DNA of 64,000 nucleotides from CAWKGC01 sp963849005 (GCA_963849005.1 CAWKGC010000019.1:558001-622000), one strand, 5' to 3'. Shown: positions 11,418 to 21,374, numbered from the stretch's first letter. The notes: a model not told the origin generated them from the sequence alone. Translations and numbers: made by a program.

Positions 11418-13211
11418 ATGCCTGCCGCCCCCCCTGCCGCCAAGGCCGTCGACCGCAAGCTCCAGCTGAAGGAAGTGCTGGAGTGGCTGGTGCAGGACCG
11501 GCTCGTCGATCGCGACGCCGCGATCCGCGTCGCGGAGGAGCACCGCTTCACGCGGGGCAACCGGCACCCGCTCCTGACGCTTTCCGAGTTGAAGCTGCGC
11601 TCGGCGATCCCGCCGCACAACGTACTGCAGCTCGAGACGCTCACCGCATGGCTTGCGGTGCACCTGAAGGTGCCCTACTACCATATCGACCCGCTCAAGA
11701 TCGACCTGAAGTCGATCACCGGCGTGATGTCGATCGAGTACGCGACCCACCGCGGGCTGCTGCCCGTCGAGGTGGTCGGCAAGGAGATCACGATCTGCTC
11801 CTGCGAGCCCTTCATGCGCAGCTGGGAAGAGGAGCTGGCCGGGATGCTGCGCATGAAGATCAAGCGCGTGCTGGCCAACCCGCTCGACATCGAGCGCTAC
11901 CAGGGCGAGTTCTACAACCTCGCGAGGAGCGTGAAGCGCGCCGAGGCCACGGGCGTTGCGACCTCGGGCCTGTCGAACTTCGAGCAGCTGGTCGAGCTCG
12001 GCAAGGCCGGCCGCCAGCTCGACGCCAACGACCACCACATCGTCCACCTCGTCGACTGGCTCTGGCAGTACGCCTTCGACCAGCGCGCGAGCGACATCCA
12101 CCTCGAGCCGCGCCGCGACATCGGCGCGATCCGCTTCCGCATCGACGGCGTGCTCCACGACGTCTACCAGATCCCCTACACCGTGCTGGTGGCGATGACG
12201 TCGCGCATCAAGATCCTCGCGCGCATGGACGTGGTCGAGAAGCGCCGCCCGCAGGACGGGCGCATCAAGACCAAGATGCCCGACGCCTCCGAGATCGAGC
12301 TGCGCATTTCCACGCTGCCCACCGCGCACGGCGAAAAGACCGTGATGCGGATTTTCGACCCGGAAGTGCTGGTGCGCGATTTCGAGGAACTCGGCTTCGC
12401 CAAGGACGAGCTCGACACCTGGACCCGGCTCACCAACGCGCCCGGCGGCATCGTGCTGGTCACCGGGCCCACCGGCTCGGGCAAGACCACCACGCTCTAC
12501 ACCACGCTCAAGGCGCTGGCGACCTCCGAGGTGAATGTCTGCACGGTGGAAGACCCGATCGAGATGGTCGAGCCGCGCTTCAACCAGCTGCAAGTGCAGA
12601 AGGAGATCGACCTGGGCTTCGCCGAGGCGGTGCGCGCGCTGATGCGGCAGGACCCGGACATCATCATGGTGGGCGAGATCCGCGACCTGCCGACCGCGGA
12701 AATGGCGATCCAGGCGGCGCTCACCGGCCACCTCGTGCTTACTACACTTCATACCAACGACTCGCCCACGGCGATCACGCGCCTTCTCGACCTGGGGGCG
12801 CCCTCGTACCTGCTCAACGCGACCATGCTGGGCGTGATGGCCCAGCGCCTCGTGCGCACGCTTTGCCCGCATTGCAAGGAAAAGGTCCCCTTCAAGCGCG
12901 CCGAGGAGCACGACCTCTGGAACGCGACCGTGGCGCCGTTCAAGGCCGCGCCGCCGGAGTTCGTCTACCGCCCGGTCGGCTGCCTGGAATGCCGCAACAC
13001 CGGCTACAAGGGGCGCATCGGCATCTACGAGATCCTCGTCTTCACGCCCGAGATCCGGCGCATCATCACGCCCGAGACCGACCTGCAGGCGCTGTCCCAG
13101 GCGGCCCTGAAGCAGGGCATGCGCCCGTTGCGCGTGGCCGGCGCGGCGAAGGTCTCGGCCGGCTTGACGACCATGGAAGAAGTCCATCGGGTCGCGCCGC
13201 CGGCGCAATAA
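11418..13211 (+). CDS. GspE/PilB-type secretion ATPase
   Basis: Hexameric ATPase that powers assembly of a type II secretion pseudopilus or a type IV pilus; cytosolic, membrane associated. 597 residues. Seen: N-terminal GspE_N-like domain (about 40-140), Walker A GPTGSGKTT near 349, Asp box around VCTVEDPIE, Walker B DPDIIMVGEIRD near 411, His box LTGHLVLTTLHTND, and zinc-binding cysteines CPHC (about 482) and CLEC (about 521). Start ATG 11418 follows a GATAAT -10 by about ten bases, a short leader also seen at other genes here. No other secretion or pilus gene is adjacent, so it is an orphan and its partner machine cannot be named. Confidence 0.88.
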   Translation: MPAAPPAAKAVDRKLQLKEVLEWLVQDRLVDRDAAIRVAEEHRFTRGNRHPLLTLSELKLRSAIPPHNVLQLETLTAWLAVHLKVPYYHIDPLKIDLKSITGVMSIEYATHRGLLPVEVVGKEITICSCEPFMRSWEEELAGMLRMKIKRVLANPLDIERYQGEFYNLARSVKRAEATGVATSGLSNFEQLVELGKAGRQLDANDHHIVHLVDWLWQYAFDQRASDIHLEPRRDIGAIRFRIDGVLHDVYQIPYTVLVAMTSRIKILARMDVVEKRRPQDGRIKTKMPDASEIELRISTLPTAHGEKTVMRIFDPEVLVRDFEELGFAKDELDTWTRLTNAPGGIVLVTGPTGSGKTTTLYTTLKALATSEVNVCTVEDPIEMVEPRFNQLQVQKEIDLGFAEAVRALMRQDPDIIMVGEIRDLPTAEMAIQAALTGHLVLTTLHTNDSPTAITRLLDLGAPSYLLNATMLGVMAQRLVRTLCPHCKEKVPFKRAEEHDLWNATVAPFKAAPPEFVYRPVGCLECRNTGYKGRIGIYEILVFTPEIRRIITPETDLQALSQAALKQGMRPLRVAGAAKVSAGLTTMEEVHRVAPPAQ

Positions 13212-13220
13212 GCCGGGCGT

Positions 13221-13730
13221 TCAGCCCGCAGCCGCGGTTTCCCCAAGGAGTTCGCGCACCAGCGCGGACTCGCGAGCGTAGAAGCCCTCGGTGTGGAAGG
13301 TTTCCGCCATCCCGAAGTGCTCGTAGTCGAAATGGTGGCAAGCCTCGTGCACGAGCGTGCGCAGGAACGTGCGGAACCTGACCACGTTCTCCTTCTTCGC
13401 GGTGCGCATCCAGACCGTGATCTTCGCGACCTTGCCGCCGTCCTCGGGCTCGTAGAGGCCGTGCAACTCTCCGTAGTCGTCGCTCGGCCGGCGCTCCATG
13501 ACAGTCACCCGCACGGCCGGCGTGCGCAGCTGCAGGTTCAAGCCGTTGACCAGGGCCTGGCAGGCGCGCTCGACATCCGCGCGGCGCGCCGACTCGAGCG
13601 GCATCTCGATCGCGCGGGCAAGGGGCATCAGCGCCGGCATGTCCGGCAGCGGGATGCGCAGGATCGCGTCGCTGCGCCGGTAGATGCGCTGCCTGGCCGG
13701 GCTCAGGCGGTCGTAGTAGGGAAAAGGCAT
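13221..13730 (-). CDS. Predicted zinc metallopeptidase-like protein (HEXXH)
   Basis: 169 residues, no signal peptide. The only clear motif is LVHEACHHFDYEHFG near residue 125, a HEXXH zinc site with an extra His. This resembles SprT-like or minimal metallopeptidase proteins in which His and Glu bind zinc and activate water. An N-terminal RIYRRSDAILRIPLPDMP segment is not recognised. It is convergent with the GspE-type gene (10 bases apart). Its upstream side abuts the 37-bp palindromic repeat array, which leaves little room for a promoter. Function unknown; a proteolytic role is an inference from the motif. Confidence 0.7.
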   Translation of the reverse strand: MPFPYYDRLSPARQRIYRRSDAILRIPLPDMPALMPLARAIEMPLESARRADVERACQALVNGLNLQLRTPAVRVTVMERRPSDDYGELHGLYEPEDGGKVAKITVWMRTAKKENVVRFRTFLRTLVHEACHHFDYEHFGMAETFHTEGFYARESALVRELLGETAAAG

Positions 13731-13734
13731 GGCG

Positions 13735-13866
13735 GGAAACCGGGGTCAGAGACGTAATATTTCGCTTGGCAGGAAACCGGGGTCAGAGACGCAATATTTC
13801 GCTTGGCAGGAAACCGGGGTCAGAGACGTAATATTTCGCTTACGCTCAATATTACGTCTCTGACCC
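13735..13866. repeat. Three tandem 37-bp repeats plus one inverted copy (REP-like)
   Basis: Direct copies begin at 13735, 13772 and 13809, nearly identical (one T/C difference in copy 2), followed by an inverted copy ending at 13866. Copy 3 and the inverted copy form a 20-bp perfect stem, GGGGTCAGAGACGTAATATT with its complement. There are no spacers, so this is not CRISPR. The head GGGGTCAGA recurs at 21414-21504. This is a REP/BIME-type element, probably mobilised by a RAYT transposase elsewhere in the genome. Confidence 0.85.
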
Positions 13867-13888
13867 CGAATTCTCCGATAATCGGGTT

Positions 13889-14791
13889 GTGAAACTCTTC
13901 CACTCCGGGCAGTTCGTTCTCCCGCTGCCCGCCGGACACCGCTTTCCGATGGCCAAGTACCGCTTGCTGCGCGAACGCCTCGAGGGCAGCGGCGATTTCG
14001 CCCATGCGGACTTCGTCGTTCCCGATGCCGCCAGCGACGCGGAACTCGCCCGGGCGCACTGCCCGGCCTACGTATCCCGCGTGCAGTCAGGGGAGTTGAG
14101 CGCATCCGAGATGCGCGCGATCGGCTTTCCGTGGACTGTCGAGATGGTGGAACGTTCGCGACGTTCCGCCGGCGCGACGCTGGGTGCTGCGCGCGCGGCA
14201 ATTCTTGAAGGCTGCGCGGCGAACCTCGCCGGCGGCACTCACCATGCCTTTCGCGACCGCGGCGAGGGCTTCTGCGTCTTCAACGACGCCATGGTCGCGG
14301 CGCGCGCGATGCAGGCCGAGGGCCTTGCCCGGAACGTCCTGGTGGTCGACTGCGACGTGCACCAGGGCAACGGCACCGCGGCGATCGCGCGCGGCGACGA
14401 CACGGTGTTCACCTTCTCCATCCACGGCGCGCGCAATTTCCCGTTCGCCAAGGAGGAGAGCGACCTCGACATCGAGCTTGCCGACGGCACGCGCGACGAC
14501 GAATACCTCTGGCACCTCGAGCGCGGGCTCGGCGAGGCGCTCGAGCGTTCCGCGCCGGACCTCGCGATCTACCTCGCGGGCGCCGACCCCTTCGAAGACG
14601 ACCGCCTCGGCCGGCTGAAGCTGAGCAAGTGGGGGCTCGCGCGGCGCGACGATCACGTCTTGCGCGTGCTCGAGGCGCGCGGCATTCCGGTCGCGATCGC
14701 CATGGCCGGCGGCTATGCGCGGAACATCGCCGACTCCGTCGAGATCCACGCCAACACGATCGTTTCCGCACGGGACGTCTGGCGATGCTGA
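13889..14791 (+). CDS. Histone deacetylase / acetylpolyamine amidohydrolase-like protein
   Basis: Zinc hydrolase of the arginase/deacetylase fold; bacterial members remove acetyl groups from small amines or proteins. 300 residues. Seen: GGTHHAFRDRGEGFCVFND (substrate His pair and Gly-rich loop), zinc ligands in VDCDVHQGNGT near 153-163, and Asp in LAGADPFEDDRLG near 229. GTG 13889 is taken as the start: it follows a GATAAT -10 at about 13877, gives MKLFHSGQF, and matches the family start. The D-threonine-aldolase-like gene follows after 35 bases. Substrate cannot be told. Confidence 0.85.
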   Translation: MKLFHSGQFVLPLPAGHRFPMAKYRLLRERLEGSGDFAHADFVVPDAASDAELARAHCPAYVSRVQSGELSASEMRAIGFPWTVEMVERSRRSAGATLGAARAAILEGCAANLAGGTHHAFRDRGEGFCVFNDAMVAARAMQAEGLARNVLVVDCDVHQGNGTAAIARGDDTVFTFSIHGARNFPFAKEESDLDIELADGTRDDEYLWHLERGLGEALERSAPDLAIYLAGADPFEDDRLGRLKLSKWGLARRDDHVLRVLEARGIPVAIAMAGGYARNIADSVEIHANTIVSARDVWRC

Positions 14792-14826
14792 ACCGCCTCG
14801 AGGGCGGGTTCGGGGATAATGGCGCG

Positions 14827-15990
14827 ATGGATGCGCAAGCGGAAACGCCGATTCCGCTCGCCGCGCTGGAAACGCCCTGCCTCGTGCTCGATGCCGCGAT
14901 CGTCGAGGCGAACGTCGGGCGCATGCGCGCGCGCATGGAGCGCCTGGGCGTGACGGCTCCGCCAGCACGTCAAGACCGCGAAGAGCATCGACGTCGCGCG
15001 GCTGGCGATGTCCTCGCCGACGCGGGCCGATCACCGTATCGACGCTCAAGGAGGCCGATTACTTCGCCGGCCACGGCGTCACCGACATCCTCTACGCGGT
15101 CGGCATCGCGCCGGGCAAGCTCGACCACGTCGCGGCTTTGATGGCGCGGCGGCGTCGACATGGGCATCGTCCTCGACAATGTCGCTGCGGCGAAGATGGT
15201 CGCGGAGAAGGGCAGTGCGCTCGGCGTGCGCCTTCGCCGTGCTGATCGAAATCGACTGCGACGGCCATCGCTCGGGCGTGAGGCCGGGCGACCCGATGCT
15301 GCTCGAGATCGCCCGCGCGCTTCGCGACGGCGGCATGGAGGTGCGCGGCGTGATGACGCATGCGGGCGAGTCCTACAACTGCCGCTCCACCGCGGAAATC
15401 TTCGCGATGGCGGAACAGGAACGCCGCGCGGTGGTCGACGCGGCAAACATGCTGCGCGCCGATGGCCATGCCGCTGACGGTCGTGAGTGTCGGATCGACA
15501 CCGACCGCGACATTCGCCGGAGACCTGGACGGCGTGACCGAAGTGCGCGCGGGCGTCTTCGTCTTCCAGGACCTCGTCATGGCGGGGCTGGGCGTGTGCC
15601 GCATCGAAGACATCGCCGCGAGCGTGCTGGCAACGCGTCATCGGCCACCAGCCGGAGAAGGGCTGGATCATCACCGACGCGGGCTGGATGGCGCTGTCGC
15701 GCGATCGCGGCACGGCGAAACAGAAGGTCGACCAGGGCTACGGGCTCGTCTGCGATGTGTCGGGGTCGCCGCTCGAGGACCTGGTCGTGGTGGACGCGAA
15801 CCAGGAACATGGCATCGTCGCGCACCGCGCCGGCGGGAAGGTCGACCTGTCGCGTTTCCCGGTCGGCACGATGCTGCGCGTCCTGCCGAACCACGCCTGC
15901 GCCACATGCGCGCAGCACGACGCGTACCACGTGGTCCGCGACGGCGGCACGGCGGTCGAGGCGACCTGGCCGCGCTTCAGCGGCTGGTGA
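14827..15990 (+). CDS. D-threonine aldolase / DSD1-like PLP enzyme, six frameshifts
   Basis: PLP enzyme of the alanine-racemase N-terminal fold; the family cleaves D-threonine-type beta-hydroxy amino acids, with a metal in the C-terminal domain. Seen: LETPCLVLDAAIVEANVGRM at the N terminus, QHVKTAKS with the PLP Lys, TVSTLKEADYFAGHG, EIDCDGHRSGV, VVSVGSTPTA, and the metal-site region LPNHACATCAQHDAYHVV at the end. The frame changes near 14960, 15026, 15150, 15227, 15469 and 15634, each fitting one extra C or G. About 385 residues once joined, the family size. A GATAAT lies just upstream of ATG 14827. Probably a real gene with base-call errors. Confidence 0.82.
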
Positions 15991-15991
15991 G

Positions 15992-16535
15992 CTAGCGTTC
16001 CGGCGGCCGGATGTCGCCGAAGCGCGCCTCGAAGCGGCCGGCGCGGCGATCGTCGAAGAAATGCTTGAGCGTGCGCTTCACGCTGGCAAACGCGATCTCG
16101 TCCCAGGGGATCTCGCTCCTCGCGCACGAGCTTGACCTCGAGGCTTTCGCTGCCCGCCGAGAAATCAAGATTGAGCAGCCGCGCGCGGAACAGCAGGTAC
16201 ACCTGGCTGATGTGCGGCACGCTGAAGCAGGTATAGAGGCTATGCACCTCGACCTGCGCGTTGGCCTCTTCAAGCGCTTCGCGCGCCGCGCCTTCTCCCG
16301 CGGTCTCGTCGTTCTCCATGTAGCCCGCGGGCAGCGTCCAGAGGCCGTAGCGCGGCTGGATCGCGCGCTTGCAGATCAGGATCTTGTCTTCCCACTCGGG
16401 GATGCAACCGACGACGAATTTCGGGTTCTGGTACTGGACGGTGCCGCAGGACTCGCAGACCGCGCGCGGCATGTTGTCGCCGTCGGGAACGCGATGCGAA
16501 ACCGGATTGCCGCAAACGTTGCAGAACTTGATCAC
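15992..16535 (-). CDS. NUDIX hydrolase with N-terminal zinc ribbon, one frameshift
   Basis: Pyrophosphohydrolase of nucleoside-diphosphate-linked substrates; the ribbon plus Nudix layout resembles NudC/YjaD-like proteins. Seen: CNVCG and CESCG zinc ribbon in the first 33 residues, QNPKFVVG, and Nudix box GYMENDETAGEGAAREALEE with REALEE at its core. One extra G near 16115 breaks the frame between LVRE and EIPWDEIAF. About 180 residues. It is convergent with the aldolase-like gene (one base apart) and divergent from the secreted protease (25 bases), leaving the two genes a very short shared promoter region. Confidence 0.82.
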
Positions 16536-16560
16536 AGGGTGGCCATGTTACCATAAGCAT

Positions 16561-18978
16561 ATGAAAATGCTCGGAAAACACCTGCTTGTGCTGCTCCTGC
16601 TGGGAGCCTTGCCGGTGGCTGCGCAAGAAACATTTTCGCGGCGATGGGACGGCGCGCCGGCGGCGCCGAAGATGTTTCGCGGCAGCGGTCCTGCGGCAAT
16701 GTCGATTGCCTTGCCTGCGCCGGATGCGAAGGCCGCCGAGCCGCGGGGCGACAGGCCCGGCCCGTTGCGAGTGGGCATCGTGCGCGCGGTACCGAAGTCG
16801 GCAGGAACCGCGGCGTGGGTCGCTGCCGGGCGAAGGTTATGTCGCGCGCATCGAAGTCGAGCTCCGAAGGCGCGCTGGGCCTGCGCGCGAAACTCCGATT
16901 GCCGCCCGGCATCGTCTCGGGCGAGTTGCGCGCGGTCGGCGATGCCGGCCGGATCGAAGGCCATGACCTCGCGAGCGGCGCGGCCGGCGAAGCATGGACC
17001 CCGTGGACGGAGGGCCCGCACCAGCTCATCGAGGTGTTCTCGATTTCCCTGCCGAGCGCCCCGGTCGCCGTGGAGGCGATGGTGCACTTCGACCGCTCGC
17101 TCACGGCCAAGGCTGCGGCCGCCTGCAGCCCCGATGTGTCGTGCAGCTCGGGCGACGCGGTGCTCGACGCGGCGATCGCCGAAGCGAAGGACGCCGTGGC
17201 GCGCATCAGTTTCGTCGACGGCGGCCTGAGCTACCTGTGCACGGCCACGCTCATCAACACGCCGCAATTCCCGAAGGCCTACCTGCTGACGGCAAACCAC
17301 TGCATTTCGACGCAGGCGGCGGCGGTGAGCATCACCAGCCTGTGGTTCCGCGAAGCGACCGCCTGCGGCAGCGGTGCCGTGAGTCCCGATGCCGTCCAGG
17401 TGTCGGGAGGCGCCGCGCTTGCGTTCACGAACTTCAACGTGGACTCGACGCTGCTCGCCTTGAACCAGCCGCCGCCGGCGCGCGCCGTGTTCGCCGGTCT
17501 CAATCCCGCCCGCCTCGCGATGGGCGAGGCGATCGCCAGCATCAGCCACCCGACTGGCGACGTGAAGAAATTCGCGCTCGGCACCGTTTCCGGGGAGTTT
17601 CGCCCCGACGGCCGGCCGCAGGACATGTACGGCGTTTCCTACTCGCGCGGCATTGTCGAGGGCGGCAGCAGCGGGTCCGCGCTGTTCACGCGATCCGGCG
17701 CCGGCCTGCAGGTGCGCGGTGTCCTGACCGGGACCTCGGTGCGAAACGGCCCCGGCGGCCTCAGTTGCACCAACACCGGTGAACTCGGCCTGTATTCGCG
17801 CCTGGAGATCTTCTACCCGGAGATCGCGCGCACGATCGGCGCGCTGCCACAGGTCATTGACGACTGGGCCAACCAGCCTCCGCCGGCGGTCCTGTTCTCG
17901 CCGGCGCCGCAGGGGATCGCGGACGCAACCTTCAACGGCCGCCTCGATTACGCGGGCGACCTCGACGTGATCTCGTTCTTCGTCGGCGCCGCGGGAACGC
18001 TTACGGTGCGGACGGTGGGCGGCGGCGATACCGTCGGCACGCTGCTCGATGCCGAGCGGCAGGGCGATCGAGGCCAACGACGACGTGGAGAGGAGCAACA
18101 ACGATTTCGGCATCACGCGCCGCGTGGCCGCCGGCGTCCACCATGTGCTCGTCGGCCATTTCGATGCCGATGGCACGGGCCCGTATGCCCTGAAGGTCAC
18201 CTGGTCGCCGGTGACCGACAACTACACCGACCTGTGGTGGAACCCTGCCGAATCGGGCTGGGGCCTGAACCTGAACCACCAGGGCGAGATCCTCTTCGCC
18301 ACGCTCTTCACTTATGACACCGACGGCACCGGCATGTGGCTGGTGATGTCGGCGGGCCGCAAGCAGCCCGACGGAAGCTACGCGGGCGAGCTGTATCGCA
18401 CCACCGGCCCGGCGTTCAACGCGCAGCCCTGGTCGGCGATCGGCTACCAGTTGGTCGGCACGATGCGCCTCAGTTTTTCCGGCGTCGGTGCCGGGGTGCT
18501 CGCGTACAGCGTCAACGGGACGCAGGTAACGAAGAACATCGTGCGCCAGGTCTACGACAAGCCGCCCACGTGCATCTGGTCGGGCTTCGATCGCAGCTAT
18601 GCGGGCAATTTCCAGGACCTTTGGTGGAACCCCGCCGAGTCCGGCTGGGGCCTGAACCTCGTGCACCAGGGCAGCATCCTTTTCGCGACCATGTTCACCT
18701 ATGCGCCCGGCGGCAGGGACATGTGGCTGGTGATGTCGGCGGGCCGCAAGCAGCCGGACGGGAGCTACTCGGGCGAGCTGTATCGCACTACCGGCCCGCC
18801 GTTCAACGCGCAGCCCTGGGTGCCGATCGCCCTGCAGCAGGTCGGCACGATGAGCTTGCGCTTCCCGACCGGCAACACGGGCACCCTCAGCTATTCTGTC
18901 AACGGCGCCCAGGTAAGCAAGCCGATCGTGCGGCAGGTGTTCTCGGCTCCCGCGACCGAGTGCGAGGGCGGCAGCTGA
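16561..18978 (+). CDS. Secreted trypsin-like serine protease with tandem C-terminal repeats, three frameshifts
   Basis: Exported protease. Signal peptide MKMLGKHLLVLLLLGALPVAAQ. The protease domain (about 17150-17850) shows the triad: His in LLTANHCIS, Asp in NVDSTLLAL, Ser in GGSSGSALF, like lysyl-endopeptidase-type enzymes. A domain resembling bacterial pre-peptidase C-terminal folds follows. Then come two repeats of about 110 residues (18223-18560 and 18592-18950), each with DLWWNPAESGWGLNL, ILFAT, MWLVMSAGRKQPDGSY and GELYRTTGP. Frame changes near 16818, 16863 and 18057 each fit one extra base. About 804 residues. The protein ends one base before rlmD. The repeat family is not one I can name. 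Confidence 0.8.
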
Positions 18979-20286
18979 ATGGCGGGCGAATCGCTGGTCG
19001 CGAAAATCGAATCGCTGGACCACGAGGGGCATGGCGTCGCCCATGTCGACGGCAAGGTCGTCTTCATAGACGGCGCGATCACCGGCGAGACCGTGGCCTT
19101 CACCAGGCGCCGCGGCCGGGACAACTACGACCTCGGCACCACCACCGAAGTGATCAGCGAAAGCTGCCTGCGCGTCAAGCCGCGCTGCAAGTACTTCGGC
19201 CTGTGCGGCGGGTGCGCGATGCAGCACATCGAGGCTTCCGGGCAGCTCGCCGCCAAGCAGCGCGTGCTCGAGGACAACCTCGAGCGCATCGGCAAGGTGC
19301 GGCCGGAACAGGTCCTGCCCCCGATCGCGGGCGAGACCTGGGGCTACCGCGCGCGCGCGCGGCTTTCCGTGCACTACGTGGCGAAGAAGGGCGGCGTTCT
19401 GGTCGGCTTCCACGAGAAGAAATCGAGCTACGTCGCCGACACGATGTCGTGCGAAGTGCTGCCGCCGCGCGTGTCGGCGATGATCCCGGCGCTGCGCGAG
19501 ATGTTCACCGGGATGAAGCTGCGCGACCGGTTGCCGCAGGTCGAGCTCGCCGTCGGCGAGGACGTGACCGTGCTGGTGCTGCGCAACCTCGAGCCGCTGC
19601 CCCAGGAAGACTTCGACGCGCTGCGCCGCTTCGCCGACGCCCATGGGGTGCAGTGGTGGCTGCAGGTCAAGGGCCCTGAGACAGCGACACCGCTCTATCC
19701 GCTCGACGCCCCCGCGCTCAACTACCGGTTGCCCGAGTTCGGGATCACGATCGGCTACCGGCCCACGGAATTCACGCAGGTCAATGCGGGAGTGAACCGC
19801 GTCCTGGTGCGCCGCGCGATCCAGATGCTCGATCCGCGGCCCGGCGACAGGATCGTCGATCTCTTCTGCGGGCTGGGCAACTTCACCCTCGCCATCGCGT
19901 CGCGCGGCGCGCAGGTGCATGGCATCGAAGGCTACGCGCCGCTGGTGGCGCGCGCGGAGGAGAACGCGCGCGCCAACGGGCTGGCGAAGCTTGCGACCTT
20001 CTCGGTGGCGGACCTGTTCGTCGACGCGGAGACCACGGTCCGGAACATGGGCAAGCCCGGCAAACTCCTGATCGACCCGCCGCGCGATGGCGCGCTCGAC
20101 ATCTGCAAGTCGCTGCCCGACGCCGGGCCGCGCACCATCGTCTACGTTTCCTGCAGCCCGGCCACGCTCGCGCGTGACGCCGGCGTGCTGGTGAACGTCA
20201 AGGGCTACCGGCTGGAGGCTGCGGGCGTGGTCAACATGTTCCCGCACACCACGCACGTGGAGTCCATCGCGCTTTTCCGGAAGTGA
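18979..20286 (+). CDS. rlmD: 23S rRNA (uracil-5-)-methyltransferase RlmD
   Basis: SAM-dependent methylation of a 23S rRNA uridine (U1939 in E. coli), TrmA/RlmD family; cytosolic. 435 residues. Seen: N-terminal TRAM domain (residues 1-65), iron-sulfur cysteines CKYFGLCGGCAMQH plus a preceding Cys, SAM-binding VDLFCGLGNFTLAIA, DPPRDGA, and catalytic Cys in YVSCSPATLARD. Starts directly after the protease stop (18976-18978), so translation may be coupled even though the functions are unrelated. Confidence 0.92.
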   Translation: MAGESLVAKIESLDHEGHGVAHVDGKVVFIDGAITGETVAFTRRRGRDNYDLGTTTEVISESCLRVKPRCKYFGLCGGCAMQHIEASGQLAAKQRVLEDNLERIGKVRPEQVLPPIAGETWGYRARARLSVHYVAKKGGVLVGFHEKKSSYVADTMSCEVLPPRVSAMIPALREMFTGMKLRDRLPQVELAVGEDVTVLVLRNLEPLPQEDFDALRRFADAHGVQWWLQVKGPETATPLYPLDAPALNYRLPEFGITIGYRPTEFTQVNAGVNRVLVRRAIQMLDPRPGDRIVDLFCGLGNFTLAIASRGAQVHGIEGYAPLVARAEENARANGLAKLATFSVADLFVDAETTVRNMGKPGKLLIDPPRDGALDICKSLPDAGPRTIVYVSCSPATLARDAGVLVNVKGYRLEAAGVVNMFPHTTHVESIALFRK

Positions 20287-20288
20287 CC

Positions 20289-20361
20289 GTCATTCCGGGC
20301 TTGACCCGGAATCCAGCGGTTTTCATGAAAGGCACTGGATTCCCGCTTGCGCGGGAATGAC
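20289..20361. repeat. REP-like inverted repeat after rlmD
   Basis: Two arms, GTCATTCCGGGCTTGACCC (20289) and a complementary arm ending GCGCGGGAATGAC (20361), with ATCCAG/CTGGAT flanking an inner spacer. Each arm is itself a small hairpin. The GGATTCCCGC...GCGGGAATGAC type is a widespread intergenic repeat of proteobacteria. It lies in the rlmD/BI-1 convergent gap. Confidence 0.7.
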
Positions 20362-20370
20362 GAAGCGGGA

Positions 20371-20398
20371 AAAGAAAAGGGCGGCCGAAACCGCCCTT
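20371..20398 (-). terminator. Rho-independent terminator of the BI-1 gene
   Basis: On the minus strand, stem AAGGGCGG / CCGCCCTT with loop TTTCGG, followed by TTTTCTTT. It begins about 20 bases after the BI-1 stop. Confidence 0.8.
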
Positions 20399-20420
20399 CG
20401 AATGCCGCGGTGCCGGCCGG

Positions 20421-21116
20421 CTATTCTTTCTGCCCCGTGAAGGCGAGCAGGAGGTTCAGCAGGCTCACGAAAACGTTGTAGATGTCGAGGTAGAGCGCCA
20501 GCGTCGCGCTCACGTAGTTGGTCTCGCCGCCCATCACGATCCGGTTCACGTCGTAGAGGATGTAGGCGGAGAAGATCACCACGCACAGCGCCGACAGCGC
20601 GAGGTGCAGCGCCGGGATCTGGAAGAACATGTTCGCCAGCATCGCGAGGATCACCACCACGGCGCCGATGAACAGGAACTTGCCCATGAAGGACAGGTCC
20701 TTCTTGATGGTCGTGGCAAGAGTTGCCAGCGCGAAGAAGATCACGCCCGTCATGCCCGCGGCCATGCCGATCACGGTGGCGCCATTGCGGAACGAAAGCG
20801 CTACCTGGAGCAGTTGCGACAGCCACAGGCCCATGAAGAAGGTGAAGCCGAGCAGCAGGCCGACGCCGATGGCGCTGTTCTTGAACTTCTCGATGGCGAA
20901 GAAGAAGCCGAAGGCGACCGCGAAGAACACGACCACGCTGATGATCGGGTTGGTCTTCATGAAGCCGAGCTGGAAGGTGACGCCCAGCCAGGAACCGAGC
21001 AGCGTCGGCACCATGGTGAGCGCAAGCAGCATGTAGGTGTTGCGCAGGACCCGGTTCTGGGTGACCGCTAGGGATCCCGCCGGGGAAGGGGTCATCGATT
21101 GAAGTTCGGGTTGCAT
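20421..21116 (-). CDS. Bax inhibitor-1/YccA family membrane protein
   Basis: Seven-helix inner-membrane protein; family members modulate FtsH or leak calcium, and the exact role is unclear. 231 residues from ATG 21116, chosen because AGGAG lies 8-9 bases upstream; the upstream ATG at 21134 lacks this. Seen: N-terminal NRVLRNTYMLLALTMVPTLLG, seven hydrophobic segments, and the C-terminal AYILYDVNRIVMGG with the conserved Asp. Single-gene unit with its own terminator. Confidence 0.9.
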   Translation of the reverse strand: MQPELQSMTPSPAGSLAVTQNRVLRNTYMLLALTMVPTLLGSWLGVTFQLGFMKTNPIISVVVFFAVAFGFFFAIEKFKNSAIGVGLLLGFTFFMGLWLSQLLQVALSFRNGATVIGMAAGMTGVIFFALATLATTIKKDLSFMGKFLFIGAVVVILAMLANMFFQIPALHLALSALCVVIFSAYILYDVNRIVMGGETNYVSATLALYLDIYNVFVSLLNLLLAFTGQKE

Positions 21117-21284
21117 TGTTACGGCTCCTGTCATGAAAGTGCCGGCCGAAATCGACCGTTCGTTAGAGTAGGGGAGGAATGTAATAGTTTCAAGTCTTGC
21201 AGCGTTTCCTGTCGCAAGCTGTTGGCCTGGCGTTCCGCGTGTAAAATCTTGAAAAACAAGGATTAGCGGAAGAAATTGGCGTAT

Positions 21285-21374
21285 GGAAGGTTGGCGGAGT
21301 GGTCTATCGCACCGGTCTTGAAAACCGGCAGGGGGGCAACTCCCTCGTGAGTTCGAATCTCACACCTTCCGCCA
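21285..21374 (+). tRNA. tRNA-Ser (TGA)
   Basis: Acceptor stem GGAAGGT pairs with ACCTTCC; CCA is encoded at 21372-21374. Anticodon stem CCGGT/ACCGG with loop CTTGAAA gives anticodon TGA. The long variable arm and GTTCGAATC T loop fit a class II serine tRNA. A TAAAAT at 21242-21247 may be its -10. Confidence 0.96.

Noticed and set aside
13735..13866. Possible CRISPR array from the 37-bp tandem repeats
   Set aside because: The copies abut without spacers, one copy is inverted, and no cas gene is near; it is a REP-type element.
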